DNA of 64,000 bases, taken from NCBI RefSeq assembly GCF_000378385.1, contig NZ_KB899661.1, positions 88,168 through 152,167 of the forward strand, written 5' to 3'. This DNA comes from Paenibacillus daejeonensis DSM 15491 (GTDB lineage Bacteria > Bacillota > Bacilli > Paenibacillales > Paenibacillaceae). The translations under genes and the position numbers were made by a program. The notes under the pieces are model-generated. The model did not search any database, was not told the DNA's origin, and saw only the letters and a list, made by a program, of their open reading frames with translations. This document shows, piece by piece, positions 45,038-54,078 of the stretch (position 1 is the stretch's first letter; each line of letters begins with the position of its first letter).

Positions 45038-45178
45038 TGGCGCGTGCCTCCTTTGCGGCGAAGTATGTCTGAGGGTCAATTAGACGGGTGGGCGGCCCCT
45101 TGCGAAATATGCGGAATATCCCGACTCTGCCCCCGATATCCGCGAGGCCCCCGATGCGTCTGATGCCGTCTTTTTGCT

Positions 45179-45363
45179 CTAACGGCCATATATGCAGCTA
45201 TTCCCCGGAATAATGATGAGTTTTGCGGCTAACGGCCACAGGCGCAGTTATTTGCTCCAAAAGTGAGTGGAATTGGCTAAACCCGTCCAAATAAGAGCAC
45301 CCATGGCCGTTAGAATGTTAAACCTGCCTTTTCGGGCTTAATAGCGGCCGTGGTGGCCGTTAC
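45179..45363. repeat. Mirrored 2+2 repeat array (CTAACGGCC family)
   Basis: Same family as at 10.5 kb. CTAACGGCC begins at 45179 and 45229 (50 bp). GGCCGTTA begins at 45305 and 45355 (50 bp). The copies are symmetric about 45271. The inner pair spans 84 bp, the same value as at 10.5 kb. Confidence 0.75.
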
Positions 45364-45600
45364 AGCAGGAGCCCCCTTCACACAGGGCGGCCATGGACCT
45401 GATTGGTGATGGATGATGCACCGTGTACGATTTTTCTTTTCGCGCACAGCGCCCAGCGCGGGGTCAGGCGGCATGACGGCGGTGGGACGCCCACAAGTGC
45501 CCCAGGATTCGCTGCTTGATGGTGGTCAAGCAGTTCAGCTGGTGGTAAATGATCAGTGGCGAGTTGGTGAGCTCCCAGCACGCGAGCCATCAGCCTGATG

Positions 45601-45855
45601 ACGGTGGGACATAATAACCAGCAATCGAATGACATACGCAGCTGCCTGCCTGGGGCCCGCTACTTTCACGTCGCCGCCTTACGCCACATCGTAATCTGTC
45701 GCCCATGCCTCCCCACTGTTGAGCAACTCAGGTGAAATCTGGGCAAAACAGCCCTTCCTCATACACCTCCTAGCGCGCCTGTCTGCAACATGACGGCGGT
45801 GGGACGACTTACGCAGCTGCCTGGGGGCCCGCTACTTCACGTCGCCGCCTACTCT
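45601..45855. repeat. Imperfect duplication in a 500-bp stretch without genes
   Basis: ACGCAGCTGCCTG...GGGGCCCGCTACTT...CACGTCGCCGCCTTA at about 45637-45679 recurs at about 45811-45854 with small indels. GATGACGGTGGGAC / CATGACGGCGGTGGGAC (45472, 45596, 45789) occurs three times around it. I see no gene in 45364-45894; the short open frames have no SD or recognisable product. It may be worn remains of a tandem duplication. Confidence 0.45.
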
Positions 45856-45894
45856 TCATCCAAACGGCCGACGGACGACCTTGCAATTGCTCGC

Positions 45895-47256
45895 CTACTC
45901 CACATTCTCCTGCGGGCGCACCTTGCGCTGGCCGGCTGCGACGCTTGGCGCTGGCTCGATCACAGGTGGCGCCTCCCCCGCTTCGACGATGCGTCGAATC
46001 AGCGTCTCGCGCAGTGTATCGGCTACCTCGCGGTGGGATTCGTATCCCGCCAGATTACTCAGCTCGTAGGGATCTGCATAGAGGTCGTACAGGAATTCTT
46101 CCTGGTAGACCGGTGCAGACGCATCGCGGATTGGGTCGGCGTCCGGCGCGCTGACGCTATACTTCCAGCGGTGGGTGCGGATCGCCCGGCCAACCTGGGA
46201 TTCGCTGATCTGCACGAACACCTCCTGTGGCCAGTCCGCGCGCGCCCCACGCAGCAGCGGTACGATCGAGCGGCCCTGCATATGCGCTGGCACCTCGATC
46301 CCTGAAGCATCCAGCAGTGTCGGCACGAGGTCCACCAGGCTCACCAGCTCGCCGACACGTCCGCCACCTATGAAATCTCCCCCATAGAGCGCCGTAGGCA
46401 CACGAATCGAGCTCTCATGACAGGAGCGCTTGTACTCACCGTTGCGCGTCTTGAAGTGTGAGCCGTGGTCGGATGTGAAGAGGATGATCGTCTCTTCCGT
46501 CAGCCGCAGGCTGCGCAGCACGTCCATCACACGTCCGAGCGCCTCGTCGAGCCGCTTCACCATCCCGTAGTAGCCGCCCAGATGCTGGGGCGCAGTGCCA
46601 GTCAATGCTGCCAGATCTGGCGGCGTCCAGCGAGACGTGTAGGCATCACGGTAGACATCGGGTGCCGGGTAATCGTCGCGGTGATTCTGGTGATGCGGTT
46701 CCAGATAGGACAGGAAGAGGAAGAAGGGGTTGTCCGCCCTGCTCTGCTGATCAATGAAACGGATTGCCGCATCGGTCAGCGCATCTACACGGTAGCCCGG
46801 CAGCTGCACAGCCTCCCCAGCCTCGTTGTACACCTTCGTATCGTACGCGTCAGACGTGTGCTCCAGGGCATCGGCGGCCAGCCAGTGCTTGTAGCCACCC
46901 CGCAGCTGCGGCGGTACGGGCTGGTCCCGGGTGCAGGCTAGATGCCATTTGCCAATGTATCCGGTCTCATAACTAGCGGCATTATAATACTTGGCCAGCG
47001 TCGGCATGTCCTCCGGCAGCGGGATGCCGTTGGTGTAACAGCCAGTCTCCGTCGCATACAGCCCCGTCTGCAGGCTCGAACGGGCGGGACCGCACACCGG
47101 CTGACACGTGAAGGCATAGTCCAGATGCGTCCCCATCCGGGCCATCCGGTCAAAATTCGGCGTCAACCCCAGTGGATTGCCATGCACGCCCGTCGTATCC
47201 CAACGCTGCTGATCCGTAAAAAACACAATCACATTCGGTTGCTTGCGCGTACTCAT
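45895..47256 (-). CDS. Type I sulfatase
   Basis: 453 residues without a signal peptide. CGPARSSLQTG (Cys55-Gly-Pro-Ala-Arg59) is the C-x-P-x-R motif whose cysteine is turned into formylglycine. Metal-binding residues appear as FFTDQQRWD (Asp15, Gln16) and LFTSDHGSH (Asp-His). The C-terminal RTHRWKYSV... region is standard for S1-family sulfatases acting on sulfated sugars or choline sulfate. It follows the permease pair by 113 bp on the same strand, so the operon probably imports a sulfated oligosaccharide and removes sulfate inside the cell. A separate formylglycine-generating or anaerobic maturation enzyme is needed and is not in this window. Confidence 0.93.
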   Translation of the reverse strand: MSTRKQPNVIVFFTDQQRWDTTGVHGNPLGLTPNFDRMARMGTHLDYAFTCQPVCGPARSSLQTGLYATETGCYTNGIPLPEDMPTLAKYYNAASYETGYIGKWHLACTRDQPVPPQLRGGYKHWLAADALEHTSDAYDTKVYNEAGEAVQLPGYRVDALTDAAIRFIDQQSRADNPFFLFLSYLEPHHQNHRDDYPAPDVYRDAYTSRWTPPDLAALTGTAPQHLGGYYGMVKRLDEALGRVMDVLRSLRLTEETIILFTSDHGSHFKTRNGEYKRSCHESSIRVPTALYGGDFIGGGRVGELVSLVDLVPTLLDASGIEVPAHMQGRSIVPLLRGARADWPQEVFVQISESQVGRAIRTHRWKYSVSAPDADPIRDASAPVYQEEFLYDLYADPYELSNLAGYESHREVADTLRETLIRRIVEAGEAPPVIEPAPSVAAGQRKVRPQENVE

Positions 47257-47304
47257 GCTGCATCTCTCCCTCTCTTAAACGTGTAAAGCGAATAACGTGC
47301 AGGA

Positions 47305-47344
47305 GTCCGCCCGCTCGCGCAGAATACTGCACAAACGGGCGGAC
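47305..47344. terminator. Strong hairpin between permease and sulfatase genes
   Basis: GTCCGCCCG (47305-47313) pairs with CGGGCGGAC (47336-47344). The T run lies on the plus-strand side (CTCTTTTTAC); the minus-strand side has none. It may therefore only reduce read-through into the sulfatase gene or protect the upstream mRNA. Confidence 0.5.
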
Positions 47345-47368
47345 CTCTTTTTACTTGTCTCCTATAGC

Positions 47369-48199
47369 TTAACCTTTTAGGCCAGTGGTGGAAATCCCCT
47401 CCACAAAATAGCGTTGGGCCAGGAAGAAGACGATGATGCATGGCACGATGGTCACGACCGACATGGCCATCACTTGATTCCAGTTCACGGCGCCCTCGTT
47501 GTCCAGCACCATCCGCAGGCCGAGCGCGACGGTGTACTTGGAGACGCTGTTGATGTAGATCAGTGCGTTGAAGAACTCATTCCACGTCCAGATGAACTGG
47601 AAGATACAGACCGAGATGAGCGCCGGCACCGACAGCGGCAGCAGGACGCGGAGCAACGTGCTGAACGAATTACATCCGTCGATGACGGCTGCCTCATCGA
47701 GATCGCGCGGGATGCCCCGCAGGAACTGAACGATCAGGAAGATGAAGAATGCGTTGACGGCGAAGATGGCGGGCACATAGAACGGCAGGTACGTGTTCAG
47801 CCAGCCGAAGTTACGGAACAGAATGTACCGCGGGATGATGATAACGGCATCGGGCAGCATGAGCGTCGAGATCATCAGCGCGAAGAACAGCTTTTTAAGC
47901 GGAAATTTGAACCGGGCAAAACCGTACGCAACCATCAGACTCGACACCATCGTGAACAGCACAACCGGGATAACGAGCAAGAACGTATTGCTGAAAAAGC
48001 GACTGAAGCTCGTCCGTCCAACGCCTTCCCAGCCCCGTTCATAAGCCCCCCAGATGATCTCTGAAGGGATCAGCCCGATACTGGAAAAAATCTCGTTGTT
48101 GGGCTTAACCGAAGCCGACACCAGCCAGAGCAGCGGATACAGGAAGAGAATACTGAGCGCCGACAACAGCAGCACATAGCCAACATGGGTCCATTTCAT
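47369..48199 (-). CDS. Sugar ABC transporter permease, second of pair
   Basis: 276 residues with six membrane helices and the EAA loop DEAAVIDGCNSFSTLLRVLLP. CUT1 family, AraQ/MalG side of the pair. Its start overlaps the end of the upstream permease gene by four bases (ATGA), so both subunits are made together. Passes the oligosaccharide delivered by the lipoprotein encoded at 49.8-51.1 kb; energy again comes from an ATPase encoded elsewhere. Confidence 0.93.
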   Translation of the reverse strand: MKWTHVGYVLLLSALSILFLYPLLWLVSASVKPNNEIFSSIGLIPSEIIWGAYERGWEGVGRTSFSRFFSNTFLLVIPVVLFTMVSSLMVAYGFARFKFPLKKLFFALMISTLMLPDAVIIIPRYILFRNFGWLNTYLPFYVPAIFAVNAFFIFLIVQFLRGIPRDLDEAAVIDGCNSFSTLLRVLLPLSVPALISVCIFQFIWTWNEFFNALIYINSVSKYTVALGLRMVLDNEGAVNWNQVMAMSVVTIVPCIIVFFLAQRYFVEGISTTGLKG

Positions 48200-49143
48200 C
48201 GGCTGTCCCCTCCATCCTCGTAATGTGTCCAGCGGTTGCTTGTTTTGAAGAGTACGAAGGTAAACACCAGAATGATGATGAACAACACCCAGGACTGCGC
48301 AGAGGCATAGCCCATCCGGAAGAACTGGAACGCATTGTCGTACAGCATCAACCCGTACAGATAGGTGGCCTTCATCGGCCCGCCGTCCGTGATGACGAAG
48401 GCAGAGGTGAACTGCTGGAAGGCGTTGATCATCTGCATGATCAGATTGAACAGAACGATTGGGGTCAGCATCGGCAGTGTAATCGAGAAAAAAGCCCTTA
48501 CCTTTCCTGCGCCGTCCACTGTAGACGCTTCATACAACTCTTTGGGCACCTGCTTGAGCCCTGCGAGAAACAGCACCATTGAGGAGCCGAACTCCCAGAC
48601 CGGCAGCAATGCAATGGTGAACAGTGCCAGCTCCGGATCGCCAAGCCAGTTGAGCGGCGGGATCGACAGATAGGACAACAGTTCATTGACGAGCCCTTCA
48701 CGCATGAACAGGAACCGCCACAGCACCGACACGGCCACGCTGCCGCCCAGGATCGAGGGCAGATAATAGATCGTTCGGTAAATTCCCATGCCGCGCATCT
48801 GCCGGTTCAGCAGCATCGCCACCAGTAGAGCCACCACCAGCTTGGCTGGCACGGCGAACAATACATAGAGCAGCGTCACTCGCAAGGACTGGTAGAACAC
48901 CGGATCCTTGGTGAACATCTCGATATAGTTAGCCAGCCCAATGAACCGCTGCTCCCGCACCATACTATAATCCGTAAAGGAATAGACGAGCGAGGCAATG
49001 AACGGCACCAGCGTCAGCACGATGAAGCCGATGATCCAGGGGCTGATATACAGGAGGCCGATCCGTTCCCCCTTGGCCCGGCGTTTGCGCGGGGCTTGCA
49101 GTGTCGGTGCCTCAGGAGCGCCTGTAGCCGGTTGTTTTCGCAT
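48196..49143 (-). CDS. Sugar ABC transporter permease, first of pair
   Basis: 315 residues, six helices after a basic N-terminus, and the EAA loop YEASTVDGAGKVRAFFSITLP. CUT1 family, MalF/AraP side. The ATG at 49143 is preferred, with AAGGTG nine bases before; an in-frame GTG three codons earlier is possible. It is separated from the binding-protein gene by 633 bp that hold a ten-unit repeat array, which is unusual for genes of one transporter. Confidence 0.92.
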   Translation of the reverse strand: MRKQPATGAPEAPTLQAPRKRRAKGERIGLLYISPWIIGFIVLTLVPFIASLVYSFTDYSMVREQRFIGLANYIEMFTKDPVFYQSLRVTLLYVLFAVPAKLVVALLVAMLLNRQMRGMGIYRTIYYLPSILGGSVAVSVLWRFLFMREGLVNELLSYLSIPPLNWLGDPELALFTIALLPVWEFGSSMVLFLAGLKQVPKELYEASTVDGAGKVRAFFSITLPMLTPIVLFNLIMQMINAFQQFTSAFVITDGGPMKATYLYGLMLYDNAFQFFRMGYASAQSWVLFIIILVFTFVLFKTSNRWTHYEDGGDSR

Positions 49144-49246
49144 GTGTCTCACACCTTGTCTGTACCGGGGCCCGGGCGACTCACGCCTCGTGCCCCTTTG
49201 TTATGTCTGACGGGTTGCTTTGATTCTGCTGCCGCTTGAAGCAGAG

Positions 49247-49716
49247 GTAAAATGTTACTTGATTTGCTCCACCAGAAGCGATTACCCTCATTCAGAGGTA
49301 AAATGTCACTTGATTTGCTCCGCCAGTCGCGAATACCCTCATTCAGAGGTAAAATGTCACTTGGTTTGCACTGTCGAGCTCGATTCCCCTCATCCAAGGG
49401 TAAAATGTCACTTGATTTGCTCCATCAAGCTCGATTCCCCTCATCCAGGGGTAAAATGTTACTTGGATTGCATTGTCGAGCTCGATTCCCCTCATCCAGG
49501 GGTAAAATGTTACTTGGATTGCACTGTCTAGCTCGATTCCCCTCATCCAGGGGTATAATGTTACTTGGATTGCACTGTCTAGCTCGATTCCCCTCATCCA
49601 GGGGTAAAATGTTACTTGGATTGCACTGTCGAGCTCGATTCCCCTCATCCAGGGGTAAAACGTTACTTGGTTTGGACCGTCGGGCACGATTCCCACATTC
49701 AGAGATAATCTCTTGG
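49247..49716. repeat. Tandem array inside an ABC transporter locus, nine to ten copies at 51 bp
   Basis: GTAAAATGTTACTTGG-like cores begin at 49247, 49298, 49349, 49400, 49451, 49502, 49553, 49604 and 49655, always 51 bp apart, with a worn tenth near 49704. Copies from 49451 to 49604 are nearly identical over the full 51 bp (GATTGCACTGTCGAGCTCGA and CCCCTCATCCAGG between cores), while the outer ones diverge. Open frames on both strands follow the 17-codon period and are not considered genes. Confidence 0.88.
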
Positions 49717-49776
49717 TCGGTATTTCGGCACTGCGCCCGGCTGCTGGCGCAATAGCCACTTCAACGCGGCAGCCCT

Positions 49777-51102
49777 TTAGGGCATACTTCTTAGCTTCTC
49801 ATCCAGCCGGGCCATGAGGTCCGCTGCTGCCTGATCTGGGGACAGCTGCTTGAACGCAACGCGATCGAGAATATCCTGGGCAATCTGGTTGAGCTCCTGG
49901 TTGTTGCTCAGTCCGTTGACCGGGTTGCCCGGGTTCTCCATGGCAATCTGTACCGCCTCAGCCACAGTCGAATCAATCGCGCCATCCGCCACCAGTTGCT
50001 CCGCGTTGGCCGCAACAACCGGCACACTATAGACATCCTTCAGGATGGCTGCTGCTTCCGAGGAAGTGAGCAACCAGCTGGCGAACTTGGCCGCCTCCTC
50101 TGGATGCTTGGACGCCTTGCTGATCGCCAGCGGGTTACTCGGGTTCACGAGCACCGCCGAGGTGAGCGCATCTGCCGGCACCGGATACATGCTAACGCCG
50201 AGGTTCGGCGTGTAGGTCTTCACCTTGGCAATCGTCGAGGCCAGCGTGAACATCATGCCGATGTTGCCTTCCTGCCATTGCAGGTTCTCCGCCAGATCCT
50301 TGTACAGGCTGCTCTCGGCGATCGGTTGCATCACACCGTCATCCAGCAGCTGCTGGTAGTAAGCAAACGCCGCTTCCAGCGCATCTGCCTCGAATCCCAC
50401 CGTTTTGTCATCCTGAATCCACTGGTTCCCCGTCTGCTGATTCACGAATGGCTGCAGGAACGTGCGGTAGTCGAACATACCCAGCAAGTAAGCATTCGGA
50501 TCTTCCTCGTGGACACGCTTGCCGATTGTGTGAATCGTCTCCCAGTCCCATACGGTATCCTCGGGAATATCAAAGCGATCAAAAAAGTCCTGGTTGTACA
50601 AATTCACCATGCCATTGACGCCCATCGGCAGACCAGCCAGCTTGCCATCGAACACGGCATACCGTTCCAGGAAATCGGCATCAAAGGCGTCGAGGTCAAT
50701 GTACTCGTCCAAGGTGTAGAGATCGACAACCAGATCGCTCTTCACTGCCAGCTCGTCGATCCAATCGACGGACAGCGGTGTCAGGTCCGGTGCAGTCCCA
50801 CCCGCAAACTGTGTGACGAGCTTCTGATAATACCCGTCGAAGCCGCTGTATTCAGGTTCAATGGTGACATGCGGATTGTTCTCTGTGTACAGATCGATGG
50901 CATCCAGCAACGCCTTGTGCCGGACCTCCGAGCCCCACCAGGAGAAGCGCAGCGATACCTCCTGTGGTGAATCGTCACCCGAGCCCCCGCTATTGCCGCT
51001 GTTCTGCGGGCTGTTGCCTCCGTCGCCTCCGGCACATCCGGCGAGCACACCGGTCAGTAGAATCGCGCTTAGCGCAGATGGCCAGACTTTTCTATGTCTC
51101 AT
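49777..51102 (-). CDS. Extracellular solute-binding lipoprotein of the sulfatase-linked ABC transporter
   Basis: 441 residues. Signal peptide with lipobox VLAGC (Cys23), a Gly/Ser/Asn-rich linker, then a family 1 sugar-binding protein (VSLRFSWWGSEVRHKALLDAIDLY, FAGGTAPDLTPLSVDWIDELA, GNIGMMFTLASTI). It captures the substrate outside the cell. GAGGGGG precedes the ATG. The promoter region upstream has a weak -35 and AAAGGTATC direct repeats and is shared with the divergent YesN/YesM-like pair, which probably activates this gene when substrate is present. Confidence 0.92.
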   Translation of the reverse strand: MRHRKVWPSALSAILLTGVLAGCAGGDGGNSPQNSGNSGGSGDDSPQEVSLRFSWWGSEVRHKALLDAIDLYTENNPHVTIEPEYSGFDGYYQKLVTQFAGGTAPDLTPLSVDWIDELAVKSDLVVDLYTLDEYIDLDAFDADFLERYAVFDGKLAGLPMGVNGMVNLYNQDFFDRFDIPEDTVWDWETIHTIGKRVHEEDPNAYLLGMFDYRTFLQPFVNQQTGNQWIQDDKTVGFEADALEAAFAYYQQLLDDGVMQPIAESSLYKDLAENLQWQEGNIGMMFTLASTIAKVKTYTPNLGVSMYPVPADALTSAVLVNPSNPLAISKASKHPEEAAKFASWLLTSSEAAAILKDVYSVPVVAANAEQLVADGAIDSTVAEAVQIAMENPGNPVNGLSNNQELNQIAQDILDRVAFKQLSPDQAAADLMARLDEKLRSMP

Positions 51103-51134
51103 TTGTTTTGCCCCCTCACGTGTAGTTGACTCTA

Positions 51135-51163
51135 ACTATACTGGCGTGTCCAAGCTATGAAAA
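51135..51163 (-). promoter_or_regulatory. Probable promoter of the binding-protein gene
   Basis: On the minus strand TTTTCA (51158-51163), 17 bases, TATAGT (51135-51140). The poor -35 box is what an activator-dependent promoter would show. Confidence 0.5.
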
Positions 51164-51218
51164 GGCATACAAAATGACGAAAGGTATCATTTCTTGTGCT
51201 TTTTTGCTCAAAGGTATC
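51161..51218. promoter_or_regulatory. Direct repeats, candidate sites for the AraC-type response regulator
   Basis: AAAGGTATC at 51180-51188 and 51210-51218 (30 bp apart, about three helical turns), with a related AAAGGCATAC at 51161 next to the -35 box. AraC-type regulators bind direct repeats of this kind. Confidence 0.5.
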
Positions 51219-51365
51219 CGAAGTTGACATTCAGCTTAAATTCCGAGAAATATCGGCTATTTTGGAGAGATGTGGCGCCTGTACAAACCCTGGAGGATCG
51301 ATTATGCTGGTGAAAACGATTGCAATTGTAGCAGGGGATAGACAACCCTTGGGAGGTGCAGCACC

Positions 51366-52118
51366 ATGTATACCCTACTGCTAGTCGATGATGAACAAGA
51401 GATCCGAAGCGGTCTTTCTCAATATTTCCCGTGGCATGAGGTGGGCTTCGAGCTGGTGGGCCAATGTGCGGATGGACGGGAGGCGCTGCAGTTTCTGGAA
51501 AAGCGGGCGGTCGATGTCCTCCTCTGCGATATTCGCATGCCGATTCTATCGGGGCTGGAGGTCGCGCAGCAGTTGTACGAACGCAAAAGCGGCATTAAAG
51601 TCGTCTTCTTGAGCGGCTACAAAGACTTCGATTATGCCAAGCAGGCGATGACCTACGGTATCCAGCATTACATCGTCAAACCGACCAAATATACGGAGCT
51701 GTTCGACGTCTTCTCTTCCCTCAAGCTGGAGTTTGATGAAGCCACTGCACGTGATACAGGCCAGAGCGAGGTGCAGAGCGCCAGCTTCAATGCACAAGTC
51801 ATTGCGGCGATTCAGGCGTACGTCGAATCCAATTATGCCAAAGCCACCCTGGAGGAAGCAGCGGGCATTGTCCATATGAACCCTCACTATGTCAGCAAGT
51901 ATTTCAAGGAAAAGACGGGCGAGAACTTCTCCGATTACGTGACAGCTGTGAAGATGGCACGGGCGGCCGAGCTGCTGCGGGATATCCGTTACAAAACCTA
52001 TGAGGTCAGCGAGATGGTTGGCTACAGTTATGCCAAGAACTTCACCCGCACCTTCAAGCGGGTTCATGGCGTGAGCCCACGCGAATACCGCAACAATTAC
52101 GAAGGAACAAGGGATTAG
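51366..52118 (+). CDS. YesN-like response regulator (receiver plus AraC domain), short form
   Basis: 250 residues. Receiver domain (1-118) with the acidic pocket VDDE, phospho-acceptor Asp55 (LLCDIRMP) and the conserved Lys in YIVKPT; then two AraC helix-turn-helix units (LEEAAGIVHMNPHYVSKYFKEKTG and TYEVSEMVGYSYAKNFTRTFKRVHGVSPREYR). The usual YesN middle region is missing, which makes it about half the common length. GGGAGGTG precedes the ATG. The histidine kinase gene starts one base after its stop. Divergent to the sulfated-sugar uptake genes, which it probably activates. Confidence 0.93.
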   Translation: MYTLLLVDDEQEIRSGLSQYFPWHEVGFELVGQCADGREALQFLEKRAVDVLLCDIRMPILSGLEVAQQLYERKSGIKVVFLSGYKDFDYAKQAMTYGIQHYIVKPTKYTELFDVFSSLKLEFDEATARDTGQSEVQSASFNAQVIAAIQAYVESNYAKATLEEAAGIVHMNPHYVSKYFKEKTGENFSDYVTAVKMARAAELLRDIRYKTYEVSEMVGYSYAKNFTRTFKRVHGVSPREYRNNYEGTRD

Positions 52119-52119
52119 C

Positions 52120-53886
52120 ATGCGGAGAAAATTTTTCATCAAAAATCTGGCGCTCTTCCTCATTCCCCTCCTCATTCCAACCATCGTGCTGGGTACGCTC
52201 TCCATTATTGTAACCAAGCGCTACAATGAGGCAGAGATCAACCGCAACCAGATGCAGCTGTTCCACCAGATGGACCGCAATATTGAGCTGATTTTCAATG
52301 AGATGGACGCCCTCGGCTTGAACTTCGGTCATGTGGAGACGTTGTATCGTCTGGAGGATATCCTTCGCACACAGCAGGTGACCTTGGAGAACAAGCGACT
52401 GGTTCAAGCTACGCAAAATTTCATCGATGCCCCAGCGAACGCCCGGCCATACATTGAATCCATCTATGTCTACGTGCGCAATCCGTATAATCAATTCCTC
52501 GCCAGCGGCACCGGCCTGACCAACCTGCGGGAGTTCCATGATCTCTCGTGGTGGGGCAGCTTTCTCGATCATCAGGAGGCTGGCGCGGGGATCTGGACGG
52601 AGGAACGACTGGTGCAGCGGTATTCATTTGAGCAGCCGATCTCGGTTACTACCCTCTTCAAGCCGCTCTATTCCAGTGTGCTCCGGGAGCCGTTTGGCGT
52701 CATCGTTCTGAATATCTACACCGAGTACATGGAGCGCCTGCTGCGCACCTACGAAACCTACCCCGGGCAACTGCTGCTCGTACTGGATGAGGACGATAGG
52801 ATTCTGTTCCAGAGCCGGGAGCTGGGGGAACTGAAGGTCGATACGGTACAACAAGCTGCCAAGACAAATGCTTCCTTTACCTTGCGCGATTCCGACCTGT
52901 CCTATGCGGGTGCCCAACTGGCCTCCAGTCGCTATGAGGGATGGCGTTACCTCTCGCTGGTGCCGGATCAGGCGATACATCCGGTTGCTTTTCGGCTGAG
53001 TGAATTCACGGTCTACGTGGTGCTGCTATCGTTCCTGCTGGGACTGGCACTGACGTATTATCTGACGGGACGCTCGCTGCGTCATATCCGCCGGATGATG
53101 ATGATCATCAAGTCCGCTGAGAAGGGGTTGCCGCTGCCCCAACAGCCCGATGCGCGCAGCAGCTCCGATGACGAGACCAATTACATCATTCAGACGATGA
53201 CGCGCAACTTCATTGAGCATCATTACCTGAGCGTCCAGCTCTCCGAGAAAAAATACCGGCTCCAAGCCGCCGAGCTGCTCGCGCTCCAATCGCAGATGAA
53301 CCCCCATTTCCTCTTCAATACGCTGGAGACGATCAACTGGAAGGTCATGGGGCTGACACGGCGGCCTAACGAAGCCAACCACATGCTGGAGAACCTGGCC
53401 GATCTGATGCGCTACTCGCTGGATACGCCGGGCCGCATCGTGACCCTGGAGCAGGAGGTCGCCATCACCCACAGCTATATCGCGCTGCAGAAGATGCGGT
53501 ACCAGGACAAGTTTGATGTCATCTGGGATTATGACGAGGAAGAAGCCAAGGTGTACAGCATCGTCAAGCTGGTGCTGCAGCCGCTAATCGAGAATAGCTT
53601 GTATCATGGGATTAAGGAAAAGGAAGGCAACGGCCGTATCAAGATTCGGATCGAGACGGCGGACGGTTGGACCCGCGTTGCTGTGATCGACAACGGTGTT
53701 GGCATGACGCCAGAGCGGCTACAGGAGGTCCAGGCCCGATTGCTGCTGGATGGCGAAGCGGAGGATCACATCGGACTGGCCAACACCAACCGCCGACTGA
53801 TGCTCACGTACGAGCAGCCGCACGGCCTTCACCTCTGGAGCAGACCCGACTGGGGCACGGTGGTGTGGTTTCGGATTCCGCAGTGA
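52120..53886 (+). CDS. YesM-like sensor histidine kinase
   Basis: 588 residues. One membrane helix near the start, an extracellular sensor part (about 35-285), a second helix (about 295-318) followed by a HAMP-like linker, the His_kinase domain with QSQMNPHFLFNTLETINW (phospho-acceptor His about 396), and an HATPase_c domain (LQPLIENSLYHGI, VAVIDNGVGM, GLANTNRRL). This is the LytS/YesM class that senses extracellular sugar, often through the binding protein. It phosphorylates the regulator encoded just upstream; the two genes are separated by one base. Confidence 0.94.
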   Translation: MRRKFFIKNLALFLIPLLIPTIVLGTLSIIVTKRYNEAEINRNQMQLFHQMDRNIELIFNEMDALGLNFGHVETLYRLEDILRTQQVTLENKRLVQATQNFIDAPANARPYIESIYVYVRNPYNQFLASGTGLTNLREFHDLSWWGSFLDHQEAGAGIWTEERLVQRYSFEQPISVTTLFKPLYSSVLREPFGVIVLNIYTEYMERLLRTYETYPGQLLLVLDEDDRILFQSRELGELKVDTVQQAAKTNASFTLRDSDLSYAGAQLASSRYEGWRYLSLVPDQAIHPVAFRLSEFTVYVVLLSFLLGLALTYYLTGRSLRHIRRMMMIIKSAEKGLPLPQQPDARSSSDDETNYIIQTMTRNFIEHHYLSVQLSEKKYRLQAAELLALQSQMNPHFLFNTLETINWKVMGLTRRPNEANHMLENLADLMRYSLDTPGRIVTLEQEVAITHSYIALQKMRYQDKFDVIWDYDEEEAKVYSIVKLVLQPLIENSLYHGIKEKEGNGRIKIRIETADGWTRVAVIDNGVGMTPERLQEVQARLLLDGEAEDHIGLANTNRRLMLTYEQPHGLHLWSRPDWGTVVWFRIPQ

Positions 53887-54021
53887 GGCTGAGTTTGCGG
53901 GCAATTGCTCAGTGCAATCAGATTGAATGCTATTGGCAGACCCGACGCATACCATCTCAACTACTCCTGACGAAGAATGAAGGCGGAGGATGCACCGATG
54001 GATGTCTAGACCACAAACAGC

Positions 54022-54060
54022 GGCCCCGCAGCCAAGGCACAATGCCTCGGCCACGGGGCC
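54022..54060. terminator. Large GC-rich hairpin behind the kinase gene
   Basis: CGGCCCCG-CA-GCC-AAGGC pairs with GCCTCGGC-CA-CGGGGCC around ACAAT. It is very stable but has no T run on either side, so it may be a weak terminator or an RNA 3'-end block for the YesN/YesM transcript, 135 bp after the stop codon. Confidence 0.45.
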
Positions 54061-54078
54061 ACTCACACGAAATATGGT

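Noticed and set aside
45378-45635. 85-residue gene on the minus strand
   Set aside because: No SD, no family, odd composition, and it overlaps the degenerate repeat block.
49252-49755. 167-residue repeat protein, and a 138-residue one on the other strand
   Set aside because: Both strands stay open through the 51-bp array with a 17-codon period; no SD and no family resemblance.
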